A DNA stretch of 64,000 bases from positions 1,736,001 through 1,800,000 of the forward strand of contig NZ_LT607755.1 in the NCBI RefSeq assembly GCF_900090275.1, read 5' to 3'. Each line of letters opens with the position of its first letter. Position 1 is the stretch's first letter. The notes under the pieces are model-generated. The model worked only from the letters and a program-made list of their open reading frames with translations. It did no database searches and had not been told where the DNA came from. The translations under genes were made by a program, and so were the position numbers. This stretch comes from Micromonospora zamorensis (GTDB lineage: Bacteria > Actinomycetota > Actinomycetes > Mycobacteriales > Micromonosporaceae). This document shows positions 33,296 to 43,229 of this stretch, in pieces.

Positions 33296-34728
33296 CAGCC
33301 CCCGAGGGCACCCGCCCCACCCGCTCCGGCCCGCCCGCGGGTCGTGGCGGGGACCGCCGGCCGGTCCGGCCACCACTGGACCGACCGCGTCGTGCGGCGT
33401 ACGAGGCGGTTGCCGCGGTGCACCGCGACGACGCGTTCGCCAACCTGGTTCTGCCCATGATCCTGCGGGAGGAGGGGCTGTTCGGTCGGGACGCGGCCTT
33501 CGCCACCGAACTGACCTACGGCACCCTGCGCCACCTCGGCACGTTGGACGCGATCCTGACCGACGCGGCCGGCCGGGACGTGGCCCGGATCGACCCGCCG
33601 GTGCGTGACGCGCTGCGTCTCGGGGCGTACCAGCTGCTGCACACCCGGGTGCCGGCGCACGCCGCCGTCTCGTCGACAGTGGACCTGGTCCGCTCGGTCG
33701 CACCGGGTGCCACCGGCTTCGCCAACGCGGTGCTGCGCGAGGTGTCCACCCGGGACGCGGACGCCTGGGTGGCGAAGCTCGCCCCGCCGAGGGAGACCGA
33801 CCCGGTCGGGCACCTCGCACTGGCGTACAGCCACCCGCAGTGGATCGTGCGGGCGTTCTCCGAGGCGCTCGACGGTGATCTGGGTGAGACCGAGCGCCTG
33901 CTGATCGAGGACAATGAGCGCCCGCCGGTGCACCTGTGCGCGCGGCCGGGGCTGATCGACCCGGTCGAGTTGGCCGACCAGGTCGGCGGAGCGCCCGGTG
34001 CCTTCTCGCCGTACGCCGTCTATCTGCCCGGCGGAGCGCCGGGCGACATCCCGGCGGTGGTCGACGGTCGGGCCCACGTCCAGGACGAGGGCTCCCAGCT
34101 GGTGGCCGCCGCACTCGCCGACGCGCCGCTGGACGGCCCGGACGGGCGTTGGCTGGACCTGTGCGCCGGCCCGGGTGGCAAGGCCGGGCTGCTCGGCGCG
34201 CTGGCCGCGCAACGTGGTGCCCGGGTGACAGCGGTGGAGGTGGCCGAGCACCGTGCCCGGCTGGTCTCCCTGGCGACCCGGGACCTGCCGGTGGCCGTGC
34301 TGACCATGGACGGCCGTGAGGTCGGCGGCGACCCGAAGCTGCCGGAGCAGCACTTCGACCGGGTGCTGGTCGACGCCCCGTGCACCGGGCTGGGGTCGCT
34401 GCGCCGCCGGCCGGAGTCGCGTTGGCGTCGCCAGCCGTCCGACCTGCCGCCGCTGACCCGGCTGCAACGGGAGTTGCTCGGCGCGGCGCTGCGGGCGGTC
34501 CGCCCAGGTGGGCTGGTCGCCTACGTCACCTGCTCGCCGCACACTGTCGAGACACACGTGACGGTGACCGAGGCGGCCCGCCGTAGCGGGGTCGCTGTGG
34601 ACTTCGTGGACGCCCGGCCGCTGCTGCCGGCCGGCATGCCCGGTCTGGGCGACGGGCCGACCGTGCAGCTCTGGCCGCACCGCCACGGCACCGACGCGAT
34701 GTTCCTCGCCGTCCTGCGCCGAGGCTGA
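33292..34728 (+). CDS. rsmB: 16S rRNA (cytosine-C5)-methyltransferase (RsmB/Fmu type)
   Basis: SAM-dependent methyltransferase, probably for C967 of 16S rRNA. 478 residues. N-terminal NusB-like RNA-binding domain ([21 protein letters not shown]), then a Rossmann domain: [18 protein letters not shown] (SAM), [17 protein letters not shown] with one conserved Cys and AYVTCSPH with the catalytic Cys. GTG start overlaps fmt by 4 bp. A strong hairpin follows. Confidence 0.94.
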   Translation: MTAPEGTRPTRSGPPAGRGGDRRPVRPPLDRPRRAAYEAVAAVHRDDAFANLVLPMILREEGLFGRDAAFATELTYGTLRHLGTLDAILTDAAGRDVARIDPPVRDALRLGAYQLLHTRVPAHAAVSSTVDLVRSVAPGATGFANAVLREVSTRDADAWVAKLAPPRETDPVGHLALAYSHPQWIVRAFSEALDGDLGETERLLIEDNERPPVHLCARPGLIDPVELADQVGGAPGAFSPYAVYLPGGAPGDIPAVVDGRAHVQDEGSQLVAAALADAPLDGPDGRWLDLCAGPGGKAGLLGALAAQRGARVTAVEVAEHRARLVSLATRDLPVAVLTMDGREVGGDPKLPEQHFDRVLVDAPCTGLGSLRRRPESRWRRQPSDLPPLTRLQRELLGAALRAVRPGGLVAYVTCSPHTVETHVTVTEAARRSGVAVDFVDARPLLPAGMPGLGDGPTVQLWPHRHGTDAMFLAVLRRG

Positions 34729-34750
34729 GTCGCACCGACACCCGACGCGC

Positions 34751-34780
34751 GAAGGAAGGGCCCCTCGGGGCCCTTCCTTC
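34751..34780. terminator. Bidirectional terminator after rsmB
   Basis: Perfect 14-bp stem GAAGGAAGGGCCCC with loop TC and its complement, between the convergent stops at 34728 and 34794. Confidence 0.85.
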
Positions 34781-34793
34781 AGCTCAGGGGCGC

Positions 34794-35684
34794 TCAGGTG
34801 ACCGGGAGGCCCTTGTTGCCGGCGTTCTTCATCGAGCGGGTGAGGTTGCGGTCGGAGATCCAGAGGAAGCACTGCACGCCACGGTTGCCGTTCTTCCACT
34901 CCTCCTCGTACGGCTGGTAGTAGATCGTCCCGGCGCGGAAGTCGAGCTGGGAGTTGTCCGGCACCTTCGCGTACTTGGCGATCATCGACTGGCAGGCACG
35001 GTGGGTGCGCTTGATGGTGCGGGAGAACTCGGCGTAGGTGACGTCCGGCGCCTGCCAGACCCCGACGAACTCGGCGTGGTGCTTGGCGGTGCAGGACACC
35101 GGCACCATCTCGTCGACGTCGTCCTTGACCAGCTTCGGGTTGAAGCAGCGGTACGCCAGTGGCGCCGCGCCGGACAGTGCGCCCCGGAGGCTGCCGGTGC
35201 GCAGGTCGACGGCGGTGTCGTCGATGCTGGCGATCTCGGTGACGTCGCAGCGGTACCAGCGGGCCCCGCCCGACCACGCCTGCGGCGAGGGCAGCACGAC
35301 TGTCACGCCGAGTCGCCCGGACCGCCAGTCGGCGCCCAGCGCCTTGTTGACCTCGGTGTCGCAGGCGCTCTGCGCGGCCCGCATGCCCACCGACCCGGCC
35401 TGCGGCGGTGCGTCGCGCTCGGCGCCCGGGCCGGTGAGGGTGCCGACGTGCATGGTTTCCACCCGGTGGGCCTCGGTGCACGGCATCGGGTTGTAACCGC
35501 TCAGGAAGCCGACCTGCTGGGAGGAGTGGTGGCAGACGTCGGCGGCGGGAACGAACTGCTGCGCCGCGACGGGCGCCGGCCAGTCGTCGATGAGGTCAGT
35601 GTCGACTCCGGCGGGTGCGCCGCACCCGGCCAGTGCCAGGGTCAGGGCCGCACCCCCGGCGAACGCCGCCAACCACCGTCGCAT
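34794..35684 (-). CDS. Septum-formation-domain lipoprotein, paralogue 1
   Basis: A 296-residue exported lipoprotein: MRRW start, hydrophobic stretch, lipobox ALAGC with Cys21. The mature part has paired cysteines in two similar blocks, CTEAHRVETMHVG and CTAKHHAEFVGVW, typical of the actinobacterial septum-formation family (Cys-x-x-x-H...E...VG). ATG with GGGAGG upstream. Function of the family is poorly known. The next minus-strand gene is an equally long paralogue, so this is a tandem duplication. Confidence 0.8.
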   Translation of the reverse strand: MRRWLAAFAGGAALTLALAGCGAPAGVDTDLIDDWPAPVAAQQFVPAADVCHHSSQQVGFLSGYNPMPCTEAHRVETMHVGTLTGPGAERDAPPQAGSVGMRAAQSACDTEVNKALGADWRSGRLGVTVVLPSPQAWSGGARWYRCDVTEIASIDDTAVDLRTGSLRGALSGAAPLAYRCFNPKLVKDDVDEMVPVSCTAKHHAEFVGVWQAPDVTYAEFSRTIKRTHRACQSMIAKYAKVPDNSQLDFRAGTIYYQPYEEEWKNGNRGVQCFLWISDRNLTRSMKNAGNKGLPVT

Positions 35685-35767
35685 CCCCGACCTCCCGCCG
35701 CTGGTGGCCTCCGGCCGGACCTCGCCGGTCGGTAGCGCCACGGCGCAGCAGCATACGGCACCGATGT

Positions 35768-36658
35768 TCAGATCGCCGGTAGTCCCTCCGGGCCGGCACC
35801 CCGCATCGAGCGGGTGAGTTTGCGGTCGTCGCTCCACAGGAAACACCGAACGCCCCGGTCACCCTCCTCCCACTCGCGTTGCGACGGTGGGTAGTAGATG
35901 GACCCGGCCCGGTACGGCAGGTCGCTGTTGTTCGGCACGGACGCGAACTCGGCGATCAACTGCATGCAGCGTTGGTGCGCCTGCGCGGGCGACTTCTTGA
36001 AGTCGGCCCAGCTCATGTCCCGCTCCTCGTAGACGCCCACGAACTCGGCGCGGTGCGGTTCGGTGCAGAGCACCGGCGCCATGTAGTTGAGGTTGTCGCC
36101 GATCAGCTTCGGGTCGAAGCAGCGGTGCGTCAGCGGGTTGTCGCCGATCAACGCGCCGCGCAGGCTGCCGGTGCGGTTGACCGGGCGGGTGTTGTCGATG
36201 CTGCCGGTCTCGCTGAGGTCGCAGCGGAACCAGCGCGCGCCGCCGGACCAGGCGGGTGCGGACGGCAACGCGAGCGACAGCGCCAGCCGGGCGGTGTGCC
36301 AGTCGCCGCCGAGCACCTCCCGGGCCCGCTGGTCGCACTCGGCGCGGGCGGTGCGCAGCGCCGGCGACCCGGGCTCGGGCCGGGCCTCGGTCAGCGCGTC
36401 GGGCCCAACGAACGTGCCGACGTGGATGGTCTCGGCCAGGTGGCTGCGCGCGCAGTCCACCGTCTCGTAGGTGCTGGCCTGCACGACCGGGATGATCCGG
36501 GGCAGGCAGGTGTCGGCGGCGGGAGCGAACGGCTTCGGGACCCGTAGCGCCGGCCAGTCGTCGGTGAGATCACCGTCCGCGCCTCGCGCCGGCGCGCAGC
36601 CGGCCAGCAGCATCGTGGTGACGCCGGCCAGCGCCAGCGCTGGAAGCCACCGTCGCAT
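35768..36658 (-). CDS. Septum-formation-domain lipoprotein, paralogue 2
   Basis: 296 residues, exactly as long as its neighbour and aligning end to end with it (MRRW start, lipobox LLAGC with Cys21, [17 protein letters not shown] and [15 protein letters not shown], conserved C-terminus DDRKLTRSM). Located 83 bp upstream of paralogue 1 in the same direction; probably co-transcribed. The two have diverged widely between the Cys blocks, so the duplication is not recent. Confidence 0.8.
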   Translation of the reverse strand: MRRWLPALALAGVTTMLLAGCAPARGADGDLTDDWPALRVPKPFAPAADTCLPRIIPVVQASTYETVDCARSHLAETIHVGTFVGPDALTEARPEPGSPALRTARAECDQRAREVLGGDWHTARLALSLALPSAPAWSGGARWFRCDLSETGSIDNTRPVNRTGSLRGALIGDNPLTHRCFDPKLIGDNLNYMAPVLCTEPHRAEFVGVYEERDMSWADFKKSPAQAHQRCMQLIAEFASVPNNSDLPYRAGSIYYPPSQREWEEGDRGVRCFLWSDDRKLTRSMRGAGPEGLPAI

Positions 36659-36900
36659 CGTCCGCCCTTCCGGGAGCTGGCGGCCGGTCACCGCGCCCCG
36701 CGGCGAGACCCCGGCGGGCGTGCAGCCTACGGCACAGTCCCGGTTGGAGTGTCGTCGCCTTTCCGTCGATCGGCCAGCCAATGACGTCTGTTCGTCCGGA
36801 ATCGGCGGTCCGGAGCGACCAATTCTGCACCACTGGTCACTGCTGGGTCACAGCGCGTCCCTGTTGGTGCCGCGATGCGGGTTGCGGGCCGCAACGTTCG

Positions 36901-36906
36901 TACACT
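36901..36906 (+). promoter_or_regulatory. Likely -10 box of a leaderless rpe transcript
   Basis: TACACT ends 6 nt before the rpe GTG, so the transcript would begin at or next to the start codon. No ribosome site is present. Confidence 0.4.
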
Positions 36907-36912
36907 GACCAC

Positions 36913-37593
36913 GTGACCGTACCGCCGCCGATCGTCGCGCCGAGCATTCTGGCCGCCGATTTCGCCCGCCTCGCCGAAGAAGTCCGTGCCGTCGAGGACG
37001 CTGCGGACTGGTTGCACGTCGATGTGATGGACAACCACTTCGTGCCGAACCTGACCATCGGGCTGCCCGTCGTGCAGAGCCTGCGGGCTGTCACCGCGAT
37101 GCCGTTCGACGTGCACCTGATGATCGAGGATCCGCGCCGCTGGGCTCCCGGTTACGCGGACGCCGGGGCGTACAACGTCACCTTCCACGCCGAGGCGTCC
37201 GACGACCCGGTGGCGCTGGCCAAGGACCTGCGCTCGGCCGGTGCGAAGGCTGGCCTGGCCATCGACCGGGACACCCCGATCGAGCCGTACCTCGACCTGC
37301 TGCCCAGCTTCGACACCCTGCTGATCATGACGATCAAGGCCGGCTTCGGCGGGCAGCGGTTCATCCCGCAACTGCTGGACAAGGTTCGTACCGCCCGCCG
37401 GCACATCTCGGCCGGGCACCTGGAACTGCGCATCGAGGTGGACGGCGGCATCGCCGCCGACACCATCGAGCAGGCCGCCGCCGCGGGCGCCGACGCGTTC
37501 GTGGCCGGCACCGCCGTGTACGGCGCCGCCGACCCGGCGGAGGCCGTACGGCACCTGCGGGCACTGGCGGCACGCGCGGCTCCAGGCGCCTGA
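36913..37593 (+). CDS. rpe: Ribulose-phosphate 3-epimerase
   Basis: Interconverts ribulose 5-phosphate and xylulose 5-phosphate in the pentose phosphate pathway. 226 residues, TIM barrel. [32 protein letters not shown], the metal His-Asp pairs (VHLMIEDP) and [12 protein letters not shown] are signatures. GTG 36913 gives the conserved N-terminus. Ribulose 5-phosphate is also a riboflavin precursor, and the riboflavin operon lies downstream. Confidence 0.96.
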   Translation: MTVPPPIVAPSILAADFARLAEEVRAVEDAADWLHVDVMDNHFVPNLTIGLPVVQSLRAVTAMPFDVHLMIEDPRRWAPGYADAGAYNVTFHAEASDDPVALAKDLRSAGAKAGLAIDRDTPIEPYLDLLPSFDTLLIMTIKAGFGGQRFIPQLLDKVRTARRHISAGHLELRIEVDGGIAADTIEQAAAAGADAFVAGTAVYGAADPAEAVRHLRALAARAAPGA

Positions 37594-37594
37594 G

Positions 37595-38551
37595 GTGGAC
37601 TCCGACGACGACCGTAAGGACATCATCCTCGTCGTCGACGACGACGAGGACATCGCTCGTTTCGTCGAGTTCAACCTGCGGCTGCACGGCTTCGAGGTGA
37701 TCCACGCCAGCGACGGTCAGGAGGCGCTCGAGGTCATCGAACGCCAGCGTCCGGACCTGGCGGTGATCGACCTGATGATGCCCCGGATCGACGGGTTGGA
37801 GCTGACCCGGCGGCTGCGCGCCGACCCGATGACCTCCGCCATTCCGGTGATCATGTTGACCGCCAAGGGCATGACGGTGGACAAGGTGCACGGTCTCAGC
37901 GCCGGCGCCGACGACTACCTGGTCAAACCGTTCGACACCGCCGAGCTGGTGGCCCGGGTCTCGTCCACGTTGCGCCGCAACAAGGAGTTCCGGGAGGTCT
38001 CCCCGCTGACCGGGCTGCCCGGCAACAGCCGGATCCGTCGGGAGATCAGCGACCGGGTCCGCCACGGTGTCGACTACGCGGTCGGCTACATCGACATCGA
38101 CCGGTTCAAGAGCGTCAACGACCGGTACGGCTTCGTCCGCGGCGACGACTTCATCTCCGCGCTGGCCCGCAGCCTGCACCGGGCGGTGGTGGCGGTGGGG
38201 CTGCCACCGGCCTTCCTCGGTCACGTCGGTGGCGACGACTTCGTCATCGTCTGCGCCCCGGACCAGGTGCGCCCGCTGACGTCCCGTGCGGTTGTCGACT
38301 TCGAGAAGTCGGCCGACACGCTCTACGACGCGACCGACCGTGAGCGCGGCTTCGTAGAGCTGAAGGACCGGCGCGGCAACATCCGGCGCGCCGCCCTGGT
38401 CACGCTCTCCATCGGGGTGTCCCTCTCCGACGCCGGCAAGCGGTTCACCGACCCCCTCGAAGCGATCGCGGTGGCCTCGGAGATGAAGACGGTCGCCAAG
38501 AGCCAGCCGGGCTCGTACGTGGCAGTGGACCGGCGTCGCGGCGTCACCTGA
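37595..38551 (+). CDS. Receiver-GGDEF protein (PleD-like, GGDDF active site)
   Basis: A 318-residue two-domain cytosolic protein. CheY-type receiver at residues 10-125 with phospho-acceptor Asp59 (VIDLMMP), acidic pocket DDDED and Lys111 (LVKPF). GGDEF domain at 135-310 (PLTGLPGNSRIRREI, YIDIDRFKSVNDRYG), but the catalytic loop is GGDDF at 212-216 rather than GGDEF/GGEEF, and no RxxD inhibitory site precedes it. It may have reduced or no diguanylate cyclase activity. GTG start one base after rpe. It relates functionally to the c-di-GMP sensor BldD. Confidence 0.88.
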   Translation: MDSDDDRKDIILVVDDDEDIARFVEFNLRLHGFEVIHASDGQEALEVIERQRPDLAVIDLMMPRIDGLELTRRLRADPMTSAIPVIMLTAKGMTVDKVHGLSAGADDYLVKPFDTAELVARVSSTLRRNKEFREVSPLTGLPGNSRIRREISDRVRHGVDYAVGYIDIDRFKSVNDRYGFVRGDDFISALARSLHRAVVAVGLPPAFLGHVGGDDFVIVCAPDQVRPLTSRAVVDFEKSADTLYDATDRERGFVELKDRRGNIRRAALVTLSIGVSLSDAGKRFTDPLEAIAVASEMKTVAKSQPGSYVAVDRRRGVT

Positions 38552-38620
38552 CGCGTGATCCCGCTGTGAAGTACCTCGCCTAGGTGGCGGCGCACCCGCA
38601 TCGGCGTGTAAGACTGCCCG

Positions 38621-38626
38621 TATAAC
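38621..38626 (+). promoter_or_regulatory. Probable -10 box of the riboflavin operon
   Basis: TATAAC, about 11 nt before the first riboswitch stem, so transcription would begin at the riboswitch edge. No clear -35 match. Confidence 0.5.
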
Positions 38627-38636
38627 CCACCACGCG

Positions 38637-38803
38637 CTGGCGGGACTCGGTGAAATTCCGAACCGGCGGTGATCCACGGTCCAACCGTGGTCAGCCCGCG
38701 ACCCGGACGGCTCTGGCCGCCCGGTGGACCTGGTGAAAATCCGGGGCCGACGGTTGGGGGCGGTTCGTCCGCGCCCAGACAGTCCGGATGGGAGACAGCG
38801 CGC
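38637..38803 (+). ncRNA. FMN riboswitch (RFN element)
   Basis: Conserved blocks of the FMN aptamer are present in order: CGGGACTCGGTGAAATTCCG, ACCGGCGGTGATCC, GTCAGCCCGCGACCCG, CTGGTGAAAATCCGGGGCCG and AGTCCGGATGGGAGA. A long stem P3 lies between. It sits in the 419-bp leader 38552-38970 of ribD. The downstream platform (about 38804-38960) is GC-rich with several alternative hairpins and no U-run, so control may act on translation or Rho access rather than on an intrinsic terminator. Confidence 0.93.
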
Positions 38804-38970
38804 GGGACGGACGGGTCCGAGCCGGCCGCTGGCTTCAGCGTGCCGTGCCGAGCCCCCCGGGGCGGCTGTGCCGTTCCCGGACTCCGTCTCCGCCTGCCCG
38901 CGGCCCCATGGCCGCAGCCTCCCTGACCGCCAGCGCGCGGACCGGCGAGTGAGAGGGCAGGGGCAGCGCG

Positions 38971-40032
38971 ATGGCCAGCGTCTCCGTCGATGAGGCGATG
39001 CGGCGTGCGATCGAGTTGGCGGCGCGCGGGCTCGGCACGACCAGCCCCAATCCGGTGGTCGGTTGCGTGCTGCTCGACGACGACGGCCAGGTCGTGGGTG
39101 AGGGCTTCCACGCGTACGCCGGCGGGCCGCACGCCGAGATCGTCGCCCTCGCGCAGGCCGGGCAGCGGGCCAAGGGCGGCACCGCCGTCGTCACTCTGGA
39201 ACCCTGCGATCACACCGGCCGCACCGGCCCCTGCAGTTCCGCGCTCGTCCAGGCCGGGGTCGCCCGGGTGGTCATCGCCGTGCCCGACCCCAACCCGGTC
39301 GCGTCCGGCGGCGCCGCCACCCTGCGCGCCGCCGGGGTCCGTGTCGACCTGGGGGTACGCGGCGAGGAGGCCGAGGCCGGCAACGTCGCCTGGCTGACCT
39401 CGATGCGCCGGGGCTGGCCGTACGTCATCTGGAAGTACGCCGCCACCGTCGACGGGCGCTCCGCCGCGCTCGACGGCACCAGCATGTGGATCACCTCGGA
39501 GGCGGCCCGGATCGACGTGCACGCCCTGCGTGGCACTGTCGACGCGGTGCTCGCCGGGGTGGGCACCGTTCTCGCCGACGACCCCCGGTTGACCGCTCGC
39601 AACCTTCGTGACGGCAGCCTGGCCATCCGGCAGCCGCTGCGGGTGGTGGTGGACAGCTCGGGGCGTACCCCGGCTGACGCCCGGGTCCGCGACGGCGCCG
39701 CGCGGACGTGGATCGCGACCGCCGCCGAGGTGGGCGCCGACCCGGACGGCCGGGTCGACCTGACGGCGCTGCTCGCGGCGCTGCACCAGCGCGGGGTCCG
39801 CGCGGTGCTGCTGGAGGGCGGCCCCCGGCTGGCCGGCGCGTTCCTGCGGGCCGGCCTGGTCGACAAGATCGTCGGGTACGTCGCGCCCCGGTTGCTCGGC
39901 GCCGGCCCGACCGCCCTGGTCGACGCCGGAGTGAGCACCATCGCTGAGGCCATCGATCTGGAGTTCGTCGACGTTACGCAGATCGGTCCGGATCTCCGGA
40001 TCACCGCTTTGCCCCGCAAAAGGGAGGGCTGA
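38971..40032 (+). CDS. ribD: Bifunctional diaminohydroxyphosphoribosylaminopyrimidine deaminase / reductase
   Basis: Second and third steps of riboflavin synthesis. 353 residues. Zinc deaminase domain 1-145 with HAE at 54-56 and the PCDHTGRTGPC motif (Cys79, Cys88). Reductase domain from about 150 (YVIWKYAATVDGRSA, VLLEGGPRLAGAFL). ATG start with an AGGGGC upstream. First gene after the FMN riboswitch; 1 bp separates it from ribE. Confidence 0.96.
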   Translation: MASVSVDEAMRRAIELAARGLGTTSPNPVVGCVLLDDDGQVVGEGFHAYAGGPHAEIVALAQAGQRAKGGTAVVTLEPCDHTGRTGPCSSALVQAGVARVVIAVPDPNPVASGGAATLRAAGVRVDLGVRGEEAEAGNVAWLTSMRRGWPYVIWKYAATVDGRSAALDGTSMWITSEAARIDVHALRGTVDAVLAGVGTVLADDPRLTARNLRDGSLAIRQPLRVVVDSSGRTPADARVRDGAARTWIATAAEVGADPDGRVDLTALLAALHQRGVRAVLLEGGPRLAGAFLRAGLVDKIVGYVAPRLLGAGPTALVDAGVSTIAEAIDLEFVDVTQIGPDLRITALPRKREG

Positions 40033-40033
40033 G

Positions 40034-40678
40034 ATGTTCACCGGCATTATCGAGGAGTTGGGCGAGATCGTCCGGGTCACGCCGACGGCGGGCGATTCGG
40101 CGCTGATCGGCGTACGCGGTCCGCTGGTCACCTCCGACGCCCGGCACGGCGACTCCATCGCGGTCAACGGCGTGTGCCTGACCGTGGTGGAGGTGGCCGA
40201 CGGGGTCTTCACCGCCGACGTGATGGGGGAGACGCTGCGCCGCTCCGCGCTGGGCGCGCTGAACGTCGGCGACCCGGTCAACCTGGAGCGGGCCGCCGCA
40301 CTCGGCAGCCGGCTCGGCGGGCACCTGGTGCAGGGCCACGTGGACGGCGTCGGCGCGGTGCTCTCCCGGGAGCCGGCCGAGCAGTGGGAGACGGTCCGGT
40401 TCCGGCTGCCCGCCGCCCTGTCCCGGTACGTGGTGGAGAAGGGCTCGATCACCATCGACGGTGTCTCGCTGACCGTGGCCCAGGTGGGCGCGGACGAGTT
40501 CGCCGTCGGGTTGATCCCGACCACGCTCAAGCTGACCACGCTCGGCGCGAAGAGCGTCGGCGACCCGGTCAACCTGGAGGTCGACGTGCTGGCCAAGTAC
40601 GTCGAGCGGCTGCTCGGCGACCGGCTCACCGGCACCGATGGCACCGGGGTGGCCCCGATCACCGGCGGGGTGGCCTGA
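40034..40678 (+). CDS. ribE: Riboflavin synthase alpha chain
   Basis: Dismutates two lumazines into riboflavin. 214 residues as two similar barrels: [13 protein letters not shown] and the repeated [13 protein letters not shown] / [13 protein letters not shown], with the catalytic N-terminal Met-Phe-Thr. ATG start. The stop overlaps pnuC by one base (TGATG). Confidence 0.96.
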   Translation: MFTGIIEELGEIVRVTPTAGDSALIGVRGPLVTSDARHGDSIAVNGVCLTVVEVADGVFTADVMGETLRRSALGALNVGDPVNLERAAALGSRLGGHLVQGHVDGVGAVLSREPAEQWETVRFRLPAALSRYVVEKGSITIDGVSLTVAQVGADEFAVGLIPTTLKLTTLGAKSVGDPVNLEVDVLAKYVERLLGDRLTGTDGTGVAPITGGVA

Positions 40679-41361
40679 TGGGCCCGCTGAGCTGGCTGCT
40701 GGACGCACAGGTGCAGGTGGGCGGCTCGTCGGTGCTGGCCCGGGAGATCGTCGGCAACGCGTTCGGGCTGGTCTCCGCGCTGCTCGGGCTGCGCCGGCTG
40801 GTCTGGGCGTGGCCGGTCGGCATGGTCGGCAACGCGCTGCTGCTCACCGTCTTCCTCGGCGGGGTGTTCGCCACCCCCCAGGAGCACGACCTGTACGGGC
40901 AGGCCGGCCGACAGGTGTTCTTCTTCGCGGTCAGCGTCTACGGCTGGTGGCGCTGGCAGTCGAACCGCCGCGCCGACGCCGGTCAGGCAGCGGTCGTCCC
41001 GCGCTGGGCCACCGGGCGGGAGCGGCTGATGCTGCTGCTGGCTGCCGTGGTCGGCACCGCCGCCGCGTACCCGGTGCTCAAGGCGCTGGGCTCGTGGGGT
41101 CCGCTGCCCGACGCCTGGATTCTCACCGGCAGCCTGCTGGCCACCTACGGCATGGCACGCGGCTGGGTGGAGTTCTGGCTGCTCTGGATCGCGGTGGACG
41201 CGGTCGGCGTGCCGCTGCTGCTGCGCGGCGGGTTCTACCCGTCGGCGGTCATGTACCTGATCTACGGCGCCCTCTGCGCCTGGGGCTTCGCCGCCTGGTG
41301 GCGCACCTCGCGCGCCGCGGCCCTCGCCCGTACGCCCATCTACCGGGAGGCCGTCGCGTGA
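40678..41361 (+). CDS. pnuC: PnuC-family membrane transporter, probably for riboflavin (PnuX-like)
   Basis: A 227-residue membrane protein with about seven hydrophobic helices. Family features: [14 protein letters not shown] (the W-x-x-x-x-G substrate motif) and SVYGWWRW, plus [11 protein letters not shown] near the end. PnuC proteins carry nicotinamide riboside, but relatives in FMN-riboswitch operons of actinobacteria (PnuX of Corynebacterium) carry riboflavin. Position inside the rib operon supports riboflavin here (inference). ATG overlaps the ribE stop; its stop overlaps ribBA. Confidence 0.88.
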   Translation: MGPLSWLLDAQVQVGGSSVLAREIVGNAFGLVSALLGLRRLVWAWPVGMVGNALLLTVFLGGVFATPQEHDLYGQAGRQVFFFAVSVYGWWRWQSNRRADAGQAAVVPRWATGRERLMLLLAAVVGTAAAYPVLKALGSWGPLPDAWILTGSLLATYGMARGWVEFWLLWIAVDAVGVPLLLRGGFYPSAVMYLIYGALCAWGFAAWWRTSRAAALARTPIYREAVA

Positions 41362-42623
41362 CCAGCTTCGGGGATATCGAGCAGGCGGTCGCCGAGATCG
41401 CGGCCGGTCGGCCGGTGGTCGTCGTCGACGACGCCGACCGCGAGAACGAGGGCGACCTGATCTTCGCGGCCGAGCTGGCCACACCGGAGCTGATGGCGTT
41501 CATGGTGCGCTACACCTCCGGGTACGTCTGCGTGGCGTTGACCGAGAGCGAGGCCGACCGCCTCGACCTGCCGCCGATGCACCACACCAACCAGGACCGG
41601 CGCGGCACCGCGTACACGGTGACAGTGGACGCCCGGGAGGGTGTCAGCACCGGCATCTCGGCAGCCGACCGCGCGCACACCAGCCGGCTGCTCGCGGCAG
41701 CGGCGACCGACCCGACCGACCTGGCCCGGCCCGGGCACGTCGTGCCGTTGCGCGCCCGCGAGGGCGGGGTGCTGCGCCGCCCCGGGCACACCGAGGCGGG
41801 GATCGACCTGACCCGGCTGGCCGGGTTGCGCCCGGCCGGCGTGCTCTGCGAGCTGGTCAACGACGACGGCACCATGATGCGGTTGCCGGACCTGGAGAAG
41901 TTCTCCGCCGAGCACGGCCTCACGCTGATCACGATCGCCGACCTGATCGCCTACCGGCGGCGCACCGAGAAGCAGGTCGAGCTTGTCGCCGACGCCCGGA
42001 TGCCCACCCGGCACGGGGTGTTCCGGGCCCTCGGCTACCGCGCGGAGCACGACCCGGCCGAACACATCGCGATGGTGCTGGGCGACCTCGGCGACGGCCA
42101 GGACGTGCTGGTGCGGGTGCACTCCGAGTGCCTTACCGGGGACGTGTTCGGCTCACTGCGCTGCGACTGCGGGCCGCAGCTGGACGCCGCGCTGGCCCGG
42201 GTCGGGCGGGAGGGCCGGGGCGTGGTGCTCTACGTCCGCGGGCACGAGGGGCGCGGCATCGGGCTGCTGCACAAGCTGCAGGCGTACCAGTTGCAGGACT
42301 CCGGCCGCGACACCGTCGACGCCAACCTCGACCTGGGCCTGCCGGCCGACGCCCGCGACTACGGCACCGGCGCGCAGATCCTCTACGACCTGGGCGTGCG
42401 CTCGATGCGACTGCTGACCAACAACCCGGCCAAGCGGGCCGGGTTGGAGGGCTACGGGTTGACCATCACCGGCCGGGAGGGGTTGCCGGCCGGTGCGCAC
42501 CCGGAGAACCTGCGCTACCTGCGCACCAAGCGGGACCGGATGGGTCACCTGCTGGACGAGTTGGACGAGCTGTCCGAGGCGCCGCTGGGGCGCCCGGTCG
42601 CCAACGACGAGATCGGAGCATGA
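41358..42623 (+). CDS. ribBA: 3,4-Dihydroxy-2-butanone-4-phosphate synthase / GTP cyclohydrolase II
   Basis: Makes both precursors of riboflavin. 421 residues. RibB at 1-200: [19 protein letters not shown] and GHTEAGIDL. RibA at 205-421: zinc cysteines in [16 protein letters not shown], the GTP loop [10 protein letters not shown] and [17 protein letters not shown]. Unlike many actinobacterial RibBA proteins that lost RibA activity, all RibA motifs appear here. GTG start overlaps pnuC by 4 bp. Confidence 0.96.
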   Translation: MTSFGDIEQAVAEIAAGRPVVVVDDADRENEGDLIFAAELATPELMAFMVRYTSGYVCVALTESEADRLDLPPMHHTNQDRRGTAYTVTVDAREGVSTGISAADRAHTSRLLAAAATDPTDLARPGHVVPLRAREGGVLRRPGHTEAGIDLTRLAGLRPAGVLCELVNDDGTMMRLPDLEKFSAEHGLTLITIADLIAYRRRTEKQVELVADARMPTRHGVFRALGYRAEHDPAEHIAMVLGDLGDGQDVLVRVHSECLTGDVFGSLRCDCGPQLDAALARVGREGRGVVLYVRGHEGRGIGLLHKLQAYQLQDSGRDTVDANLDLGLPADARDYGTGAQILYDLGVRSMRLLTNNPAKRAGLEGYGLTITGREGLPAGAHPENLRYLRTKRDRMGHLLDELDELSEAPLGRPVANDEIGA

Positions 42624-42625
42624 CG

Positions 42626-43126
42626 ATGGCGGGTTTCGGTGAGCCGGGAGTCGACGCGGTGGATGCCGCGGGGCTGACCGTCGGGGTCGTTGCCGCCCGC
42701 TGGCACGGCGACCTCACCGACCACATGCTGGAGCGGGCGTTGGCTGCCGCCGAGGCGTGCGGGGCCCGGTCCGTGGTCGCCCGGGTCGCCGGCTCGGTCG
42801 AGCTTCCGGTGGTCGCCCAGGCCCTCGCGCGCCGGTGTGACGTGGTGGTCGCGCTCGGCGTGGTGGTCCGCGGTTCCACCGCGCACTTCGACTACGTCTG
42901 CCGCTCAGTCACCGACGGGCTGACCCGGGTCGCGCTGGACGAGGGCAAGCCGGTGGCGCACGGGGTGCTGACCGTGGAGACCATCGAGCAGGCCCGGGAC
43001 CGCGCCGGTCTGCCCGGCTCGGCGGAGGACAAGGGCTGGGCCGCGACCGTCGCCGCGCTCGACGCCGCGCTGGCCGTCCGGACCGTCGCCGCCGGCAGCG
43101 CCCAGCGGGTCGGCTTCGGCGGCTGA
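42626..43126 (+). CDS. ribH: 6,7-Dimethyl-8-ribityllumazine synthase
   Basis: Condenses the two riboflavin precursors; forms large shells. 166 residues. TVGVVAARWHGDLTDHMLERAL, VVVRGSTAHFDYVC with the catalytic His, and VLTVETIEQARDRAG are conserved. ATG 42626 is preferred because GGAG (42615-42618) is 7 bp away; the ATG at 42620 overlaps the ribBA stop (ATGA) and is a possible alternative. Last gene of the riboflavin operon, followed by hairpins. Confidence 0.95.
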   Translation: MAGFGEPGVDAVDAAGLTVGVVAARWHGDLTDHMLERALAAAEACGARSVVARVAGSVELPVVAQALARRCDVVVALGVVVRGSTAHFDYVCRSVTDGLTRVALDEGKPVAHGVLTVETIEQARDRAGLPGSAEDKGWAATVAALDAALAVRTVAAGSAQRVGFGG

Positions 43127-43156
43127 GGCATCCTCGCCGGCGGCTGCCCCGCGCTT

Positions 43157-43184
43157 GCCGGCGGCCGGCTTGAGGGCCGCCGGC
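43157..43184 (+). terminator. Hairpin after ribH
   Basis: GCCGGCGGCC and GGCCGCCGGC form a 10-bp stem with an 8-nt loop, 30 bp after the ribH stop. No U-run. Confidence 0.5.
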
Positions 43185-43209
43185 TTGAGATGCCGCCTGC
43201 GTGCGGGGC

Positions 43210-43229
43210 GGCCGGCTTCAGAGCCGGCC
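43210..43229. terminator. Hairpin over the ABC ATPase stop codon
   Basis: GGCCGGCT, four-base loop, AGCCGGCC. It covers the stop of the convergent ABC ATPase gene and lies between converging transcripts. Confidence 0.45.

Noticed and set aside
38323..41484. Open frame of 1053 codons on the minus strand over the FMN riboswitch, ribD and ribE
   Set aside because: Antisense shadow crossing a riboswitch and several certain genes.
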